Positions 7,690 to 15,276 of a stretch of 64,000 bases of DNA are shown here, piece by piece (position 1 is the first letter of the stretch; every line of letters starts with the position of its first letter). Below the pieces are notes generated by a model. It saw only the letters and a program-made list of their open reading frames with translations. It was not told the DNA's origin and ran no database searches. Source of the stretch: Bacteroidales bacterium (GTDB lineage Bacteria; Bacteroidota; Bacteroidia; Bacteroidales; P3); assembly GCA_017616895.1 (NCBI GenBank), contig JAFZXE010000029.1, forward strand, positions 62,001 through 126,000. Reading direction: 5' to 3'. A program made the position numbers and the translations under genes.

Positions 7690-8234
7690 TTGTTATCTTG
7701 TTTAATCATTCTAATTACCTTTGCAGGCACTCCGCCGACGATGGTGTTGGCGGGGACATCTTTGCTCACCACCGCTCCGGCGGCCACGATGGCGTTTTCG
7801 CCAACCTTCACGCCTGCGAGAATGGTGGCGTTGGCTCCTATCCAGGCGTTGCGGCCGATGACGATGGGCTTGGTGAGCAGCGAATGGCGCGTGGCGGGGT
7901 CTTCGGGGTGGTACTCGGTGGCCAGCACACATTGCGGCGCGATGAAAGCGCCCTCCTCGATGGTGATGCCGCCGAGGGCGAGGAACGTGCAGCCGAAGTT
8001 GACGAAGCTACCCTTGCCAAAGGTGGTCTTGCGGCCGTAGTTGATGTTGAACGGCGGGAACACGCGCACCGTCTCGTCAACCTCCGAGCCGGTAATCTGC
8101 CGCAGGTACTCGCGCACCTCGGCCTCGGTGTGGTAGCCGGTGTTCATCTCCGCCACCAGTTTCATGCACCGCTGCACGTCGGCATACAGCTCGTCGCTGC
8201 CTACATAGTCTTTTCCTGTGGGGGTATCGTTCAT
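7686..8234 (-). CDS. Sugar O-acetyltransferase (maltose/galactoside type, hexapeptide repeat)
   Basis: 182-residue trimeric left-handed beta-helix acetyltransferase. The N-terminal maltose-acetyltransferase helical domain (CMKLVAEMNTGYHTEAEVREYLRQITG) is followed by hexapeptide repeats, INYGRKTTFGKGSFVNFGC and IGRNAWIGANATILAGVKVG, ending in GGVPAKVIRMIK. The family acetylates maltose, galactosides or related sugars with acetyl-CoA; the natural substrate is unknown. Start chosen at MNDTPTGKDY, because residues upstream are not family-like and would overlap the MBL gene. A degraded copy of this C-terminus lies at 14893-14943. Confidence 0.93.
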   Translation of the reverse strand: MNDTPTGKDYVGSDELYADVQRCMKLVAEMNTGYHTEAEVREYLRQITGSEVDETVRVFPPFNINYGRKTTFGKGSFVNFGCTFLALGGITIEEGAFIAPQCVLATEYHPEDPATRHSLLTKPIVIGRNAWIGANATILAGVKVGENAIVAAGAVVSKDVPANTIVGGVPAKVIRMIKQDNK

Positions 8235-8238
8235 GGTA

Positions 8239-9021
8239 TTATTCAGTGATGTTAAGATTCCTTGGGTCGTGGGCGCAGAGGATACCGAGGCAGTCGGGAT
8301 GCTGGCTTTGTTCGTTAATCCAACCGAGGCAGCGGAGCATATTGTCGGCGTTATAGAGGGGACCGGGGAGGATGCCCTGCTGCCACGAGGCCTGCATATA
8401 GCCGTTGTCACCCAACACTAGGGCAAAACCGTCGCTGTCGGCCACGCAGTAGATGACGCTGCCGGCGGAGTGTGTAGGCGTGAGGTAGGCCGTGATGCTA
8501 CCGTCGCCAAACACATCGCACGACTGCCCAAACGGAGCCTCGCTGTCGGCCACGATGTCAAGGTAGCGGTAGTCGTAGCCCTTGGCCAATTTGCCATAGC
8601 GCAGTTTACGCTTCCGCGAGAAGGCCACCTCCTCGCGCGAGGTGTAGATGGGCACACCGCTAATGTCGTGCAAGCCCGATGCATGGTCGCAGTCGAGGTG
8701 GGTCATCAGTACGGCGTCGAGTCGTTCCCCACGTAGTTGCGCCATTGCCTCATCGCCCGCCGCCATCACCGGCTCGCTGGCAAACCAAAGGCCAAAGCCG
8801 AGATGCCGAAGTCCGTGTTCCACCACTTCGCGACTCCATCCGGCATCTATCAGCACCGAATGCCCATTGACCTTCACGTAGAAGCACTTCACCGGCACTT
8901 TGATTCGTTTGCTTCTACATTGGAACAGCCCCGTGTAAGCCTTCTTCCAACGGTGGCTGCTGCGGTCGGGCACTCCGCTCGACACCAGCGTCCACCCCGT
9001 CTGTATGGTTCTAATCATCAT
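8239..9021 (-). CDS. Metallo-beta-lactamase fold hydrolase (AHL-lactonase-like)
   Basis: 260-residue metallohydrolase. The metal-binding signature HLDCDHASG (HxxxDH) is present, with further candidate ligands in PTHSAGS and the C-terminal AHDPRN. The layout, with an N-terminal strand YVKVNGHSVLIDAGW and long insertions, resembles N-acyl-homoserine lactonase-type MBL proteins. It could act on lactones or thioesters; substrate is not predictable and quorum quenching is not implied. No signal peptide, so cytoplasmic. It ends 4 bp before the acetyltransferase start and is part of the minus-strand gene run. Confidence 0.88.
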   Translation of the reverse strand: MMIRTIQTGWTLVSSGVPDRSSHRWKKAYTGLFQCRSKRIKVPVKCFYVKVNGHSVLIDAGWSREVVEHGLRHLGFGLWFASEPVMAAGDEAMAQLRGERLDAVLMTHLDCDHASGLHDISGVPIYTSREEVAFSRKRKLRYGKLAKGYDYRYLDIVADSEAPFGQSCDVFGDGSITAYLTPTHSAGSVIYCVADSDGFALVLGDNGYMQASWQQGILPGPLYNADNMLRCLGWINEQSQHPDCLGILCAHDPRNLNITE

Positions 9022-9030
9022 TATCCTGTT

Positions 9031-9363
9031 TCAAAACACTTTATCTCCATTCTTCACCGACATCGTCGGCTGCAGCAGCACCACGCCGCCTTCGCTCTCG
9101 CTGCCGAGGATGCGGACTTCGCTCTTCACGCTGCCGATGTGCATCGGCTTGAGATTTACACAGAACACCGCCTGACGACCGATGAGCTGTTCGGGCGTGT
9201 AAAGGTTGGTAATCTGTGCCGACGAAGTCTTGGTGCCGATCTCCTCTCCCAAATCCACCGTCAGCTTATACGCCGGATGGCGCGCTTTCTTGTTGATGTC
9301 AACGGCTATGATGGTGCCGATGCGGACATCCACTTTGTCAAAGTCTTCTACTGTTATTTCCAT
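9031..9363 (-). CDS. csaA: CsaA-like tRNA-binding domain protein
   Basis: 110-residue OB-fold protein made of a single tRNA-binding domain, as in CsaA and the C-terminal domain of MetRS. The family pattern is seen from VDVRIGTIIAVDINKKARHPAYKL, through EIGTKTSSAQITN, to LKPMHIGSVKSEVRILG. CsaA has been described as a chaperone-like export factor in Bacillus, but its main role is unsettled. The start at MEITVEDFDKV matches the usual N-terminus. Only 4 bp separate it from the nitroreductase gene upstream. Confidence 0.92.
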   Translation of the reverse strand: MEITVEDFDKVDVRIGTIIAVDINKKARHPAYKLTVDLGEEIGTKTSSAQITNLYTPEQLIGRQAVFCVNLKPMHIGSVKSEVRILGSESEGGVVLLQPTMSVKNGDKVF

Positions 9364-9367
9364 AATA

Positions 9368-10045
9368 TCAAAACCACGCGAAGTTTTCTTTGCCGGCGCC
9401 GATCTCGAAATGGCACTTGGCGATGCCGAGGTCGATGAGGGCATAACCCATGCCGCCCGTGAGAGAGAAAGCTTTTTTGGCTTCCACCTTGTTGCCGTCA
9501 CGCAGAATAAAACGGAAAAGCTGCTGGTTGACGGCCGTCGGAGCCAACAGGGCAGCCTCTACGCCACGCACGAACCAGTCGGGATAGGGCTTGCCTTCCG
9601 CCACATCGTTGAGGGTCTTCTTCTGCGGATGCTGCACGCCTTGGTTGGCGCCGTAGCCGATCGACACCACGCACACAAGCTTCTCACCGCCACGAACCTC
9701 GTATTGGTCGGGTTGCTTCTTGAACGTCAATCCCACCCAGCAGGTGTTCAACCCGAGCGTCTGCGCCAGTAGCACAACCTTCTCGCCGTAGTAGCCGAGA
9801 TTCACGTCGTCGCCTTTCTTGCACACCATGGCGATGTAGTTGCTGATGCCCGAGAACTTGCCATATTTGGCCATTCCGCCAGCAAAGGCCTTGGGTTCGT
9901 TGGTGACCAGCTGAATATGCAGGCCTCCATCGCGGTTACATTCGCAGATGAACTCCTGCAGCTGTGCTATTTTCTCCGCCTCGATGGGCTTGTCCAGATA
10001 CTGCCGCACACTATGGCGGTTTTTGATTGCTTCTTGTAGAGTCAT
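9368..10045 (-). CDS. Nitroreductase family protein
   Basis: FMN-dependent NAD(P)H oxidoreductase of the nitroreductase fold, of the shorter TM1586-like type. The N-terminal FMN phosphate site is LQEAIKNRHSVRQYLDKP and the second half carries AALLAPTAVNQQLFRF and GYALIDLGIAKCHFE. Length is 225 residues from the ATG at 10045, the start used in relatives; an ATG at 10090 would add 15 residues. Likely substrates are quinones or nitroaromatics, but none can be assigned. It is followed closely by csaA. Confidence 0.9.
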   Translation of the reverse strand: MTLQEAIKNRHSVRQYLDKPIEAEKIAQLQEFICECNRDGGLHIQLVTNEPKAFAGGMAKYGKFSGISNYIAMVCKKGDDVNLGYYGEKVVLLAQTLGLNTCWVGLTFKKQPDQYEVRGGEKLVCVVSIGYGANQGVQHPQKKTLNDVAEGKPYPDWFVRGVEAALLAPTAVNQQLFRFILRDGNKVEAKKAFSLTGGMGYALIDLGIAKCHFEIGAGKENFAWF

Positions 10046-10171
10046 ATTTAGATTATCATGAATTATTTCGTCATTTCTGACTTCTTCCATTTGATGTGGG
10101 GGATTGTTTCTAATTTGAAATATGATTTCACTTCAGTTGTTGCGATGTTTCTGTGTCGGAATACTATCTTT

Positions 10172-10669
10172 TTAGCATAACAGCCATGAGTAGATTCCAG
10201 CTCCGACAAGACAAGGGACAAGACCTATGAGCATTCCCCAACAGGACTGGACGAAGTGGTATTTCTTCTGGTGATAGGCTTCGTCCATGTGTTCTGTGCC
10301 GGGAAGTCGAACCTTTTTCATGTTTGCAAACAGAACCCAATCCAGGAAGAAGCAGTCGTACCAGTCGATGAAGAGCCATATACCGTATCCAACCGCAAGC
10401 GCCGACCAGAAATCGTAGGCTCCGGCCAATTTGACAACTGCGAGCAACAGCACAAGCGCGATGAGGAGAGCCATTCCTTTCTTCAGGAGCACCACTGGCG
10501 TAAAAAACTTGGAAGGTATTCTCTCGTGGGTCTTGAAATACTCTTCCTGAATGTCCTCCGGGTAGTCGGCAATCCACCACACTGGATTTTTGACCAGCGG
10601 AATCAGTATCATCGCCGTGAAAGCCGCAGTCAGAATTAGTGTTTCGATAATGATGATTGTCCAGTTCAT
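10172..10669 (-). CDS. Integral membrane protein of unknown function
   Basis: 165-residue hydrophobic protein I do not recognise. Predicted membrane helices lie at about residues 3-23, 63-83, 88-107 and 142-163. A charged loop ADYPEDIQEEYFKTHERIPSKFF lies between the first two, and aromatic residues crowd the third (YGIWLFIDWYDCFFLDWVLF). The start is the ATG that overlaps the preceding MmcQ-type gene stop by 4 bp, so the two are likely cotranslated. Similar proteins appear in Firmicutes and Bacteroidetes as unnamed membrane proteins; no enzymatic motif is visible. Confidence 0.8.
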   Translation of the reverse strand: MNWTIIIIETLILTAAFTAMILIPLVKNPVWWIADYPEDIQEEYFKTHERIPSKFFTPVVLLKKGMALLIALVLLLAVVKLAGAYDFWSALAVGYGIWLFIDWYDCFFLDWVLFANMKKVRLPGTEHMDEAYHQKKYHFVQSCWGMLIGLVPCLVGAGIYSWLLC

Positions 10670-11016
10670 TTTATTTTCTTTGTGTATTTCGTCTTGACTA
10701 TCTCGTATGAGTTTTTGGTCAGCTCGCGCAGCAGGTCGTCGGGAGCGCTGTCGGGATTGACACCGATCCAATGCTTGGAGGATTCGTTGTAGGGGTCGCC
10801 GATGCAACTGTATCGCTCGCGCAAGTCGAGAATTCGTTCTGGCTGGCATTTGAGCGAAATAACGTTGAATTCGTCGCAGTCGAAGAACGAGAACATGTGG
10901 CCGCAGACATAGAACACCAGCACCCCCTCGCCGTGTTTGAATTTGGCAAAGGGGAACTTCTCATCGACGTCATCGCCGAGCGAGAGGCAATAGTTGCGAT
11001 ACGCTTCAATATCCAT
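10666..11016 (-). CDS. MmcQ/YjbR family protein (second copy)
   Basis: 116-residue paralogue of the protein at 5700-6038. It has the same N-terminus pattern (MDIEAYRNYCLSLGDDVDEKFPF, ended by PF), the GVLVFYVCGHMFSFFD strand pair, CQPER and KHWIGVN. It may bind DNA or small ligands; function is not established. It overlaps the membrane protein gene by 4 bp and starts 2 bp after the DUF1294 gene, so it sits in the middle of the operon-like run. The C-terminus is lysine-rich. Confidence 0.9.
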   Translation of the reverse strand: MDIEAYRNYCLSLGDDVDEKFPFAKFKHGEGVLVFYVCGHMFSFFDCDEFNVISLKCQPERILDLRERYSCIGDPYNESSKHWIGVNPDSAPDDLLRELTKNSYEIVKTKYTKKIK

Positions 11017-11018
11017 GG

Positions 11019-11297
11019 CTATACCTTATGACCGTTTATCATAATCCATACAACTACGGCAACCTGAGCAATGAGTATCAGCGGAACCCCATATTTAAAC
11101 TTCTTGTGCAGCGTTTTGTGGTGCCACACGTACATGCCTAGCAACGCACCTACGCTGCCTCCTATCGCGGCTAGCATCAGAAGTGCAGCCTCTGGTATGC
11201 GCCACCGCGATCGTTTGGCCTTCCACTTGTCTATGCCGTAAACGAAGAACGTGACCACGTTTATTGCGACTAAGTAGTAAATCAGTATTGTTCCCAT
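11019..11297 (-). CDS. DUF1294 family membrane protein
   Basis: 92-residue protein with three hydrophobic segments (about 4-20, 37-56, 71-88). The signature of DUF1294 is seen as NVVTFFVYGIDKWKAKRSRWRIPE followed by GGSVGALLGMYVWHHKT. Family members are small inner-membrane proteins, sometimes fused to cold-shock domains; their function is unknown. It begins 20 bp after the HXXEE-type gene and ends 2 bp before the MmcQ gene, so it is clearly part of the same transcription unit. Confidence 0.9.
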   Translation of the reverse strand: MGTILIYYLVAINVVTFFVYGIDKWKAKRSRWRIPEAALLMLAAIGGSVGALLGMYVWHHKTLHKKFKYGVPLILIAQVAVVVWIMINGHKV

Positions 11298-11316
11298 TAG
11301 TTGTTCAATCTGATGA

Positions 11317-11943
11317 CTATCTTCCGAAACGTTCGTTGCGGAAGCGGGCGACGGATGTCTTGATGTTGGTGAGGGTGTTGCCGATCATCTTCTGAAACAT
11401 CAATTCAAGGCAGAGAAAGCAGGCGAGGAACATCAGCACTCCCCATAGCCATTGGATGCCGGAGTAGGTGATGTTGCGGTTGATGACGACGATGGCCCAG
11501 ATGCTGTAGGCGGCCATCAGCACTGCCGTCCACCAGCCGGGCGACACGCCTTTTAGGCGGAAAAGGAATATGCCCATGTTGTGCACAAAACCCTCGAAGA
11601 TGCCAAGTATCAGCACTGCGAAGGTGAGCCACAACTGCTGGGGAAATAACAACGCCACCGAGAAGGCAAAGGTTATGTAGAGAGCCTGTGCGATGTGCGA
11701 CACGCCGGGCGTCAGCGAGCGGTGGTCGATGCCCATCACGCGACCCAGCATCAGCTCGAGGAAACGGTTTTTATAGCCCTCCTCGTACTCGTGAAGGATG
11801 AGCCAGGCGTAGAGACCCAGAGTCAGCTTCTGCACCAGCAGCAGGTCACTCCAATTGCATGCTGCCCAAACCGCCCACCCGACGAAAATGAGCGTCATGA
11901 GGTGGATGTTGTTCTTTAGCAGAAATAATCCGATCTTCTTCAT
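11317..11943 (-). CDS. HXXEE-domain membrane protein
   Basis: 208-residue multi-pass membrane protein with about six hydrophobic segments. The family motif H-x-x-E-E is seen as HEYEEGY at residue 50, with the second conserved region FEGFVHNMGIFLFRLKG. The histidine/glutamate residues inside the membrane suggest metal or catalytic function but none is proven. Start chosen at MKKIGLFLLKNN (11943); an upstream ATG would overlap the flavoprotein gene in another frame. It lies 13 bp from that gene. Confidence 0.82.
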   Translation of the reverse strand: MKKIGLFLLKNNIHLMTLIFVGWAVWAACNWSDLLLVQKLTLGLYAWLILHEYEEGYKNRFLELMLGRVMGIDHRSLTPGVSHIAQALYITFAFSVALLFPQQLWLTFAVLILGIFEGFVHNMGIFLFRLKGVSPGWWTAVLMAAYSIWAIVVINRNITYSGIQWLWGVLMFLACFLCLELMFQKMIGNTLTNIKTSVARFRNERFGR

Positions 11944-11956
11944 GGAATCTCCGGTG

Positions 11957-12574
11957 TTATCTGATGAAATTGGTGAATGTAATCTCTTCGGCTTCGGGCA
12001 GGCCGTTTTTCGCATTCTCGGCGGCGATGGCTTTGACCAGGAAGGCGATGTTGCGTCCCAGTATGCGCATGCACTGCACCCCCTCTTCGTCCTGCATCAC
12101 CTCTTCGGCAGAATGGCCGTGCACCATGTTCCAGTAGCGGCTGCTGGCGATGGGCATCTCACAGATGGTGAAGTATTTGTTCATCTGGTCGAAGGTAGCG
12201 GTGGTGCCTGCTCGACGAGCGGAGCATACGGCTGCGCCCACCTTCATACGTTTGCTGAACGGGGTGCTGAAAAAGAGGCGGTCGAGGAACGAGTTCATCG
12301 TTCCGGCCATCCCAGCGTAATAGACGGGCGAGCCGATGACCAAAGCGTCGGCTGCCTCGAACTTGGCGGCGACATCGTTGACGGCGTCGTCGAAGATGCA
12401 GCGACCCGACTCACGGCACTTGTAGCAAGCGATGCAGCCGCGTATGTTTTTGTTGCCCACGTGAACGATTTCGGTCTCGATGCCGTTGTTCTCCAATTCT
12501 TTTGCCACCACACCCAATGCCGTCGCTGTGCAGCCGCCTGGATGCGGACTTCCGTTGATGAGTAGTGCTTTCAT
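11957..12574 (-). CDS. Flavodoxin-family FMN reductase, Cys-rich (second copy)
   Basis: 205-residue flavodoxin-fold oxidoreductase. FMN loop NGSPHPGGCTATAL occurs at residues 7-20 and GSPVYYAGMAGTMNSFLDR forms the second loop. Cysteines 47, 50, 53 and 59 give CX2CX2CX5C, identical in spacing to the protein at 7156-7689, so both may carry an iron-sulfur cluster like Isf proteins. The C-terminal part (MVHGHSAEEVMQDEEGVQCM) is typical of larger FMN reductases. It follows the DUF362 gene by 12 bp. Confidence 0.9.
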   Translation of the reverse strand: MKALLINGSPHPGGCTATALGVVAKELENNGIETEIVHVGNKNIRGCIACYKCRESGRCIFDDAVNDVAAKFEAADALVIGSPVYYAGMAGTMNSFLDRLFFSTPFSKRMKVGAAVCSARRAGTTATFDQMNKYFTICEMPIASSRYWNMVHGHSAEEVMQDEEGVQCMRILGRNIAFLVKAIAAENAKNGLPEAEEITFTNFIR

Positions 12575-12586
12575 ATATTGACTTGT

Positions 12587-13612
12587 TTATTTGTCGATGT
12601 TTACGATGGTATATTTGCGGGTGCCGAGGCCTATTTTCTCCGCCCATTCGATGGTGTGGACGCCGTGCTGCTTGTCGATGCGGTTCAACAAATCTGTTGG
12701 GTCATTCGTTGCCGTTACCTGCTGATTGTTGATGATGTCGATACAGGCTTGGTCGAGTGCCACGGGGTCGGTGGATGCGAGGATGCCGTAGTCTTCAAGC
12801 TTCACGGGTTCTGGATGATCAACGCAGTCGCAGTCGATGCTCATGTTGTTCATCACGCTGATGTAGATGATGCCGTTCTTGGCGCTGAAGTAGTCGGTGA
12901 CGGCTTGTGCTGCGGCGGCCATACTTTCGAGGAAGCCGTCTTGATTGCCGATATATTCGGGCGTCCAGAGCTTGGCCATATCGAGCACCTCCATCCTGCC
13001 GGAGGAGTGTATGTAGGCTTTGCCGTTCTGGCTGGCACATCCGATGCTGAGGTTCTTCAACGCTCCGCCATAACCGCCCATGGGGTGCCCCTTGAAGTGG
13101 TTGAGGGCGATCATGAAGTCGTAGTTGGCCATGTGGGAGCCCACGATGTCGTACTTGATATGTGTCGAATCCTTCACGGGGATGCGCATCTCGCCCTCCT
13201 CGTCCATTATATCAACTTTGAACAAAGGCAGGAATCCGTGCCGCTCGATTATCTTCCAGTGGTTGGCGGAGGTGTTGCGGTCGTCCTGCTCGTTGCCGGG
13301 GCCGCTGCTGTAGGCGGTGTTGCACTCGACGATAGTTCCATCGACGGCTTCGACCAGCAACTTGATAAGCTCGGGCTTCAGGTAGTTAGGGTTGCTGCCC
13401 TCGCCGGTACTCATCTTGATAGCCACGCGACCTTTCGCTTCCACACCCAGGGCTTTGTAGATATTGAGCAATCCTTCGGGAGAGATGTCCTTGGTCAGAT
13501 AGACGACGGCCTCTTTTTCGTTTTGGTTTTCGTTTTCGTTAATTTGATTGTTATTTTTGCAGCCGACCAGCGCGAGGGTGGCTGCAAACGTGATCAATGA
13601 TATTTTTTTCAT
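12587..13612 (-). CDS. DUF362 domain lipoprotein
   Basis: 341-residue secreted lipoprotein: signal peptide with lipobox LVGC (Cys18), then an Asn/Glu-rich linker and a DUF362 domain. Family features are RVAIKMSTGEG near the start, ALNHFKGHPMGGYGGALKNLSIGC in the middle and ASTDPVALDQACIDI near the end. DUF362 proteins often accompany ferredoxin domains; here the Fe-S partner may be the 4Fe-4S aldo/keto reductase next door. The cysteines CDCVD are not a full cluster motif. Its signal peptide is nearly identical to that neighbour's. Confidence 0.92.
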   Translation of the reverse strand: MKKISLITFAATLALVGCKNNNQINENENQNEKEAVVYLTKDISPEGLLNIYKALGVEAKGRVAIKMSTGEGSNPNYLKPELIKLLVEAVDGTIVECNTAYSSGPGNEQDDRNTSANHWKIIERHGFLPLFKVDIMDEEGEMRIPVKDSTHIKYDIVGSHMANYDFMIALNHFKGHPMGGYGGALKNLSIGCASQNGKAYIHSSGRMEVLDMAKLWTPEYIGNQDGFLESMAAAAQAVTDYFSAKNGIIYISVMNNMSIDCDCVDHPEPVKLEDYGILASTDPVALDQACIDIINNQQVTATNDPTDLLNRIDKQHGVHTIEWAEKIGLGTRKYTIVNIDK

Positions 13613-13648
13613 ATTGCTATATCTTTTAAACCAACACCATAATATAGT

Positions 13649-14884
13649 TTACTTTCCGAACACCTCTTTGGCTTTGTCCATTCGGGCGGGGATATTGACG
13701 TCGAAGGGGCAGCGGGAGAGGCAGGCACCGCAGTGGGCACATTCGCCGGCGTGGTGCGGGAGGGCTTCGTACTGGGCTTGCAGCTCTGGCGTGAGGCCCT
13801 CGGTTTCGGCTTTATCTAGCAACTCGTTGACTTTGCCGATGGGGATGCCCTGAGTGCAGGGTGCGCAGTGGTTGCAGTAGGTGCAACCGCCCTTGTCGGC
13901 GTCGGCGTTCTGCTTGTCGATGGCAGCCTTCCAGTCCTTTTCCTCGTCGGTGGCCTTCAGGTAGCGTAGGTACTCATCTACATCGGCCGCGTTCGATATG
14001 CTGCAGAGCGCCACCGAGACACAGGGTTTGGAGAGCACGTAGGCGAAGCACTGGTCGCGGGTCAGCGCGACTTTGAGGGGCGACTTCTCTGCATCCAGCA
14101 GGCGGTCGCCGCCGCCGAAGGCTTTCATCACAGTGATGGCAATGTTGTGCTGGGCGCAATAGTCATACAACTCCACGCGCACTGGGTCGATGCCGGGCAG
14201 CATCTCGTCGAAGGTCTTCGCATCCCATGGGTTCTTGCCCGACAGCACTCGGTCGAAAGCGGGGTTGAGGCTGAACATGATGACCTCCACCAGACCGCTC
14301 TTGGCGATAGCGAGGGCCACCTCGGCGTTGTGGCTGCTCACACCGATATGCTTGATTTTTCCCTGCTCTTTCAGCTCTTTCACATATTTCAGGTAGTCGC
14401 TTCCTTGCATCTCCTGCCAGTCGTCCATCTTATCGACTATGTGAATCATTCCGACGTCGATGTAGTCGGTGTTGAGGCGTGTGAGCAGGTCTTCGAATCC
14501 TATCTTGCACTTCTCCACGTCGCGGGTGCGCTCGTAGCTGTCGCCGTTCCACCAGCAGCCGATATGGCCTTGGATGATCATCTCCTTGCGGCGGTCGCCG
14601 AGGCCGTAGCCGATATTGCTGCGCACTTTGGGGTTGGCGTCGTAAATGTCCATATAGTTCATCCCGTGATCTAGGGCATAGACGACCAGCTCACGCGAGG
14701 TGGCGGAGTCGATCTCGTCGAAACCGCCGCAGCCAAGGCCTATCACGCCCACGCGCAGCTCGGTGCTGCCCAATGTGCGGTACTCCATATCGGGGTTCTC
14801 GGTTGTCTGCTGTTTGTCGTTTTTGTTGACGCACCCCACCAGTGCAAGGGTGGCTGCGAATGCAAATAATGCTAATTTTCTCAT
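13649..14884 (-). CDS. Lipoprotein aldo/keto reductase with 4Fe-4S domain
   Basis: 411-residue protein with a lipobox signal (LVGC, Cys18), an aldo/keto reductase barrel and a C-terminal ferredoxin-like region. The barrel begins MEYRTLGSTELRVGVIGLGCGGF; the catalytic region is GMNYMDIYDA, and GHIGCWWNG replaces the usual histidine-bearing strand. Cysteine motifs CTYCNHCAPC and CAHCGACLSRCPF near the C-terminus are typical of 4Fe-4S AKRs. The predicted export of such an enzyme with a lipid anchor is unusual. A start at 14884 gives a clean signal peptide. The promoter at 15015-15022 lies about 125 bp upstream. Confidence 0.92.
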   Translation of the reverse strand: MRKLALFAFAATLALVGCVNKNDKQQTTENPDMEYRTLGSTELRVGVIGLGCGGFDEIDSATSRELVVYALDHGMNYMDIYDANPKVRSNIGYGLGDRRKEMIIQGHIGCWWNGDSYERTRDVEKCKIGFEDLLTRLNTDYIDVGMIHIVDKMDDWQEMQGSDYLKYVKELKEQGKIKHIGVSSHNAEVALAIAKSGLVEVIMFSLNPAFDRVLSGKNPWDAKTFDEMLPGIDPVRVELYDYCAQHNIAITVMKAFGGGDRLLDAEKSPLKVALTRDQCFAYVLSKPCVSVALCSISNAADVDEYLRYLKATDEEKDWKAAIDKQNADADKGGCTYCNHCAPCTQGIPIGKVNELLDKAETEGLTPELQAQYEALPHHAGECAHCGACLSRCPFDVNIPARMDKAKEVFGK

Positions 14885-14892
14885 ATTGTTTA

Positions 14893-14943
14893 TTATTTGA
14901 TTTGTCTGATTACTTTTGCCGGTACTTCGCCCGCGACGGTGTC
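14893..14943 (-). pseudogene. Relic of hexapeptide acetyltransferase C-terminus
   Basis: Read on the minus strand this stretch encodes DTVAGEVPAKVIRQIK and a stop, closely matching the end of the acetyltransferase at 7686-8234 (ANTIVGGVPAKVIRMIK). A stop codon lies directly upstream in frame, so only the tail remains. It sits just before the aldo/keto reductase start and indicates a deleted gene. Confidence 0.7.
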
Positions 14944-15014
14944 TTACACATTCATAGCCAAGACGGTTGATTTTACGACCATTTATTTCATAACTTGGCG
15001 ATGTTTTGAAAAAA

Positions 15015-15022
15015 CAAAAGTA
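15015..15022 (-). promoter_or_regulatory. Promoter -7 box (TACTTTTG)
   Basis: Matches the Bacteroidetes -7 consensus TAnnTTTG on the minus strand, downstream of a terminator and about 130 bp before the aldo/keto reductase gene. It would drive the gene run ending near 5700. Confidence 0.5.
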
Positions 15023-15023
15023 C

Positions 15024-15062
15024 AAAAAAATCCGCAACCCAAACTTTCGCCCGGATTGCGGA
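15024..15062 (-). terminator. Rho-independent terminator
   Basis: On the minus strand TCCGCAA and TTGCGGA form a stem followed by a run of seven T. It lies 20 bp after the stop of the small winged-helix gene and ends the 15083-16193 unit. Confidence 0.75.
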
Positions 15063-15082
15063 GAAGCAATACCAAAGTCGAT

Positions 15083-15256
15083 TTACTTTGCAGGTTCCCA
15101 CTTGCAGCGTACGGGCGACACTATGGCACCCTCTTTCTTCAGTTCGGCAAAAGCCTTATCGACCTCTTTGCGGTCGAGGCCTGTGATTTCTGCAATCTTG
15201 CCAGCGTTGACGGGAGCGCCAAACTCGCGCATGGCCTTTAGCACTTTCTCTTTCAT
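15083..15256 (-). CDS. Small winged-helix-like protein
   Basis: 57-residue protein that looks like a single winged helix-turn-helix: MKEKVLKAMREFGAPVNAGKIAEITG forms helices 1-2, LDRKEVDKAFAELKKEGAI the recognition helix, then a short beta wing (VSPVRCKWEPAK). Such proteins occur widely in anaerobes as putative transcriptional regulators. The ATG at 15256 gives this exact domain; longer readings add unrelated residues from the ferritin-like gene. It follows that gene by 20 bp and is the last gene before a terminator. Confidence 0.85.
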   Translation of the reverse strand: MKEKVLKAMREFGAPVNAGKIAEITGLDRKEVDKAFAELKKEGAIVSPVRCKWEPAK

Positions 15257-15276
15257 CGTCGGAGAATTTTGTAGGT

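Noticed and set aside
12578-13600. 340-codon open frame antisense to the DUF362 gene
   Set aside because: The opposite strand has a signal peptide and a family match; this one is Val/Asp/Gly-rich shadow.
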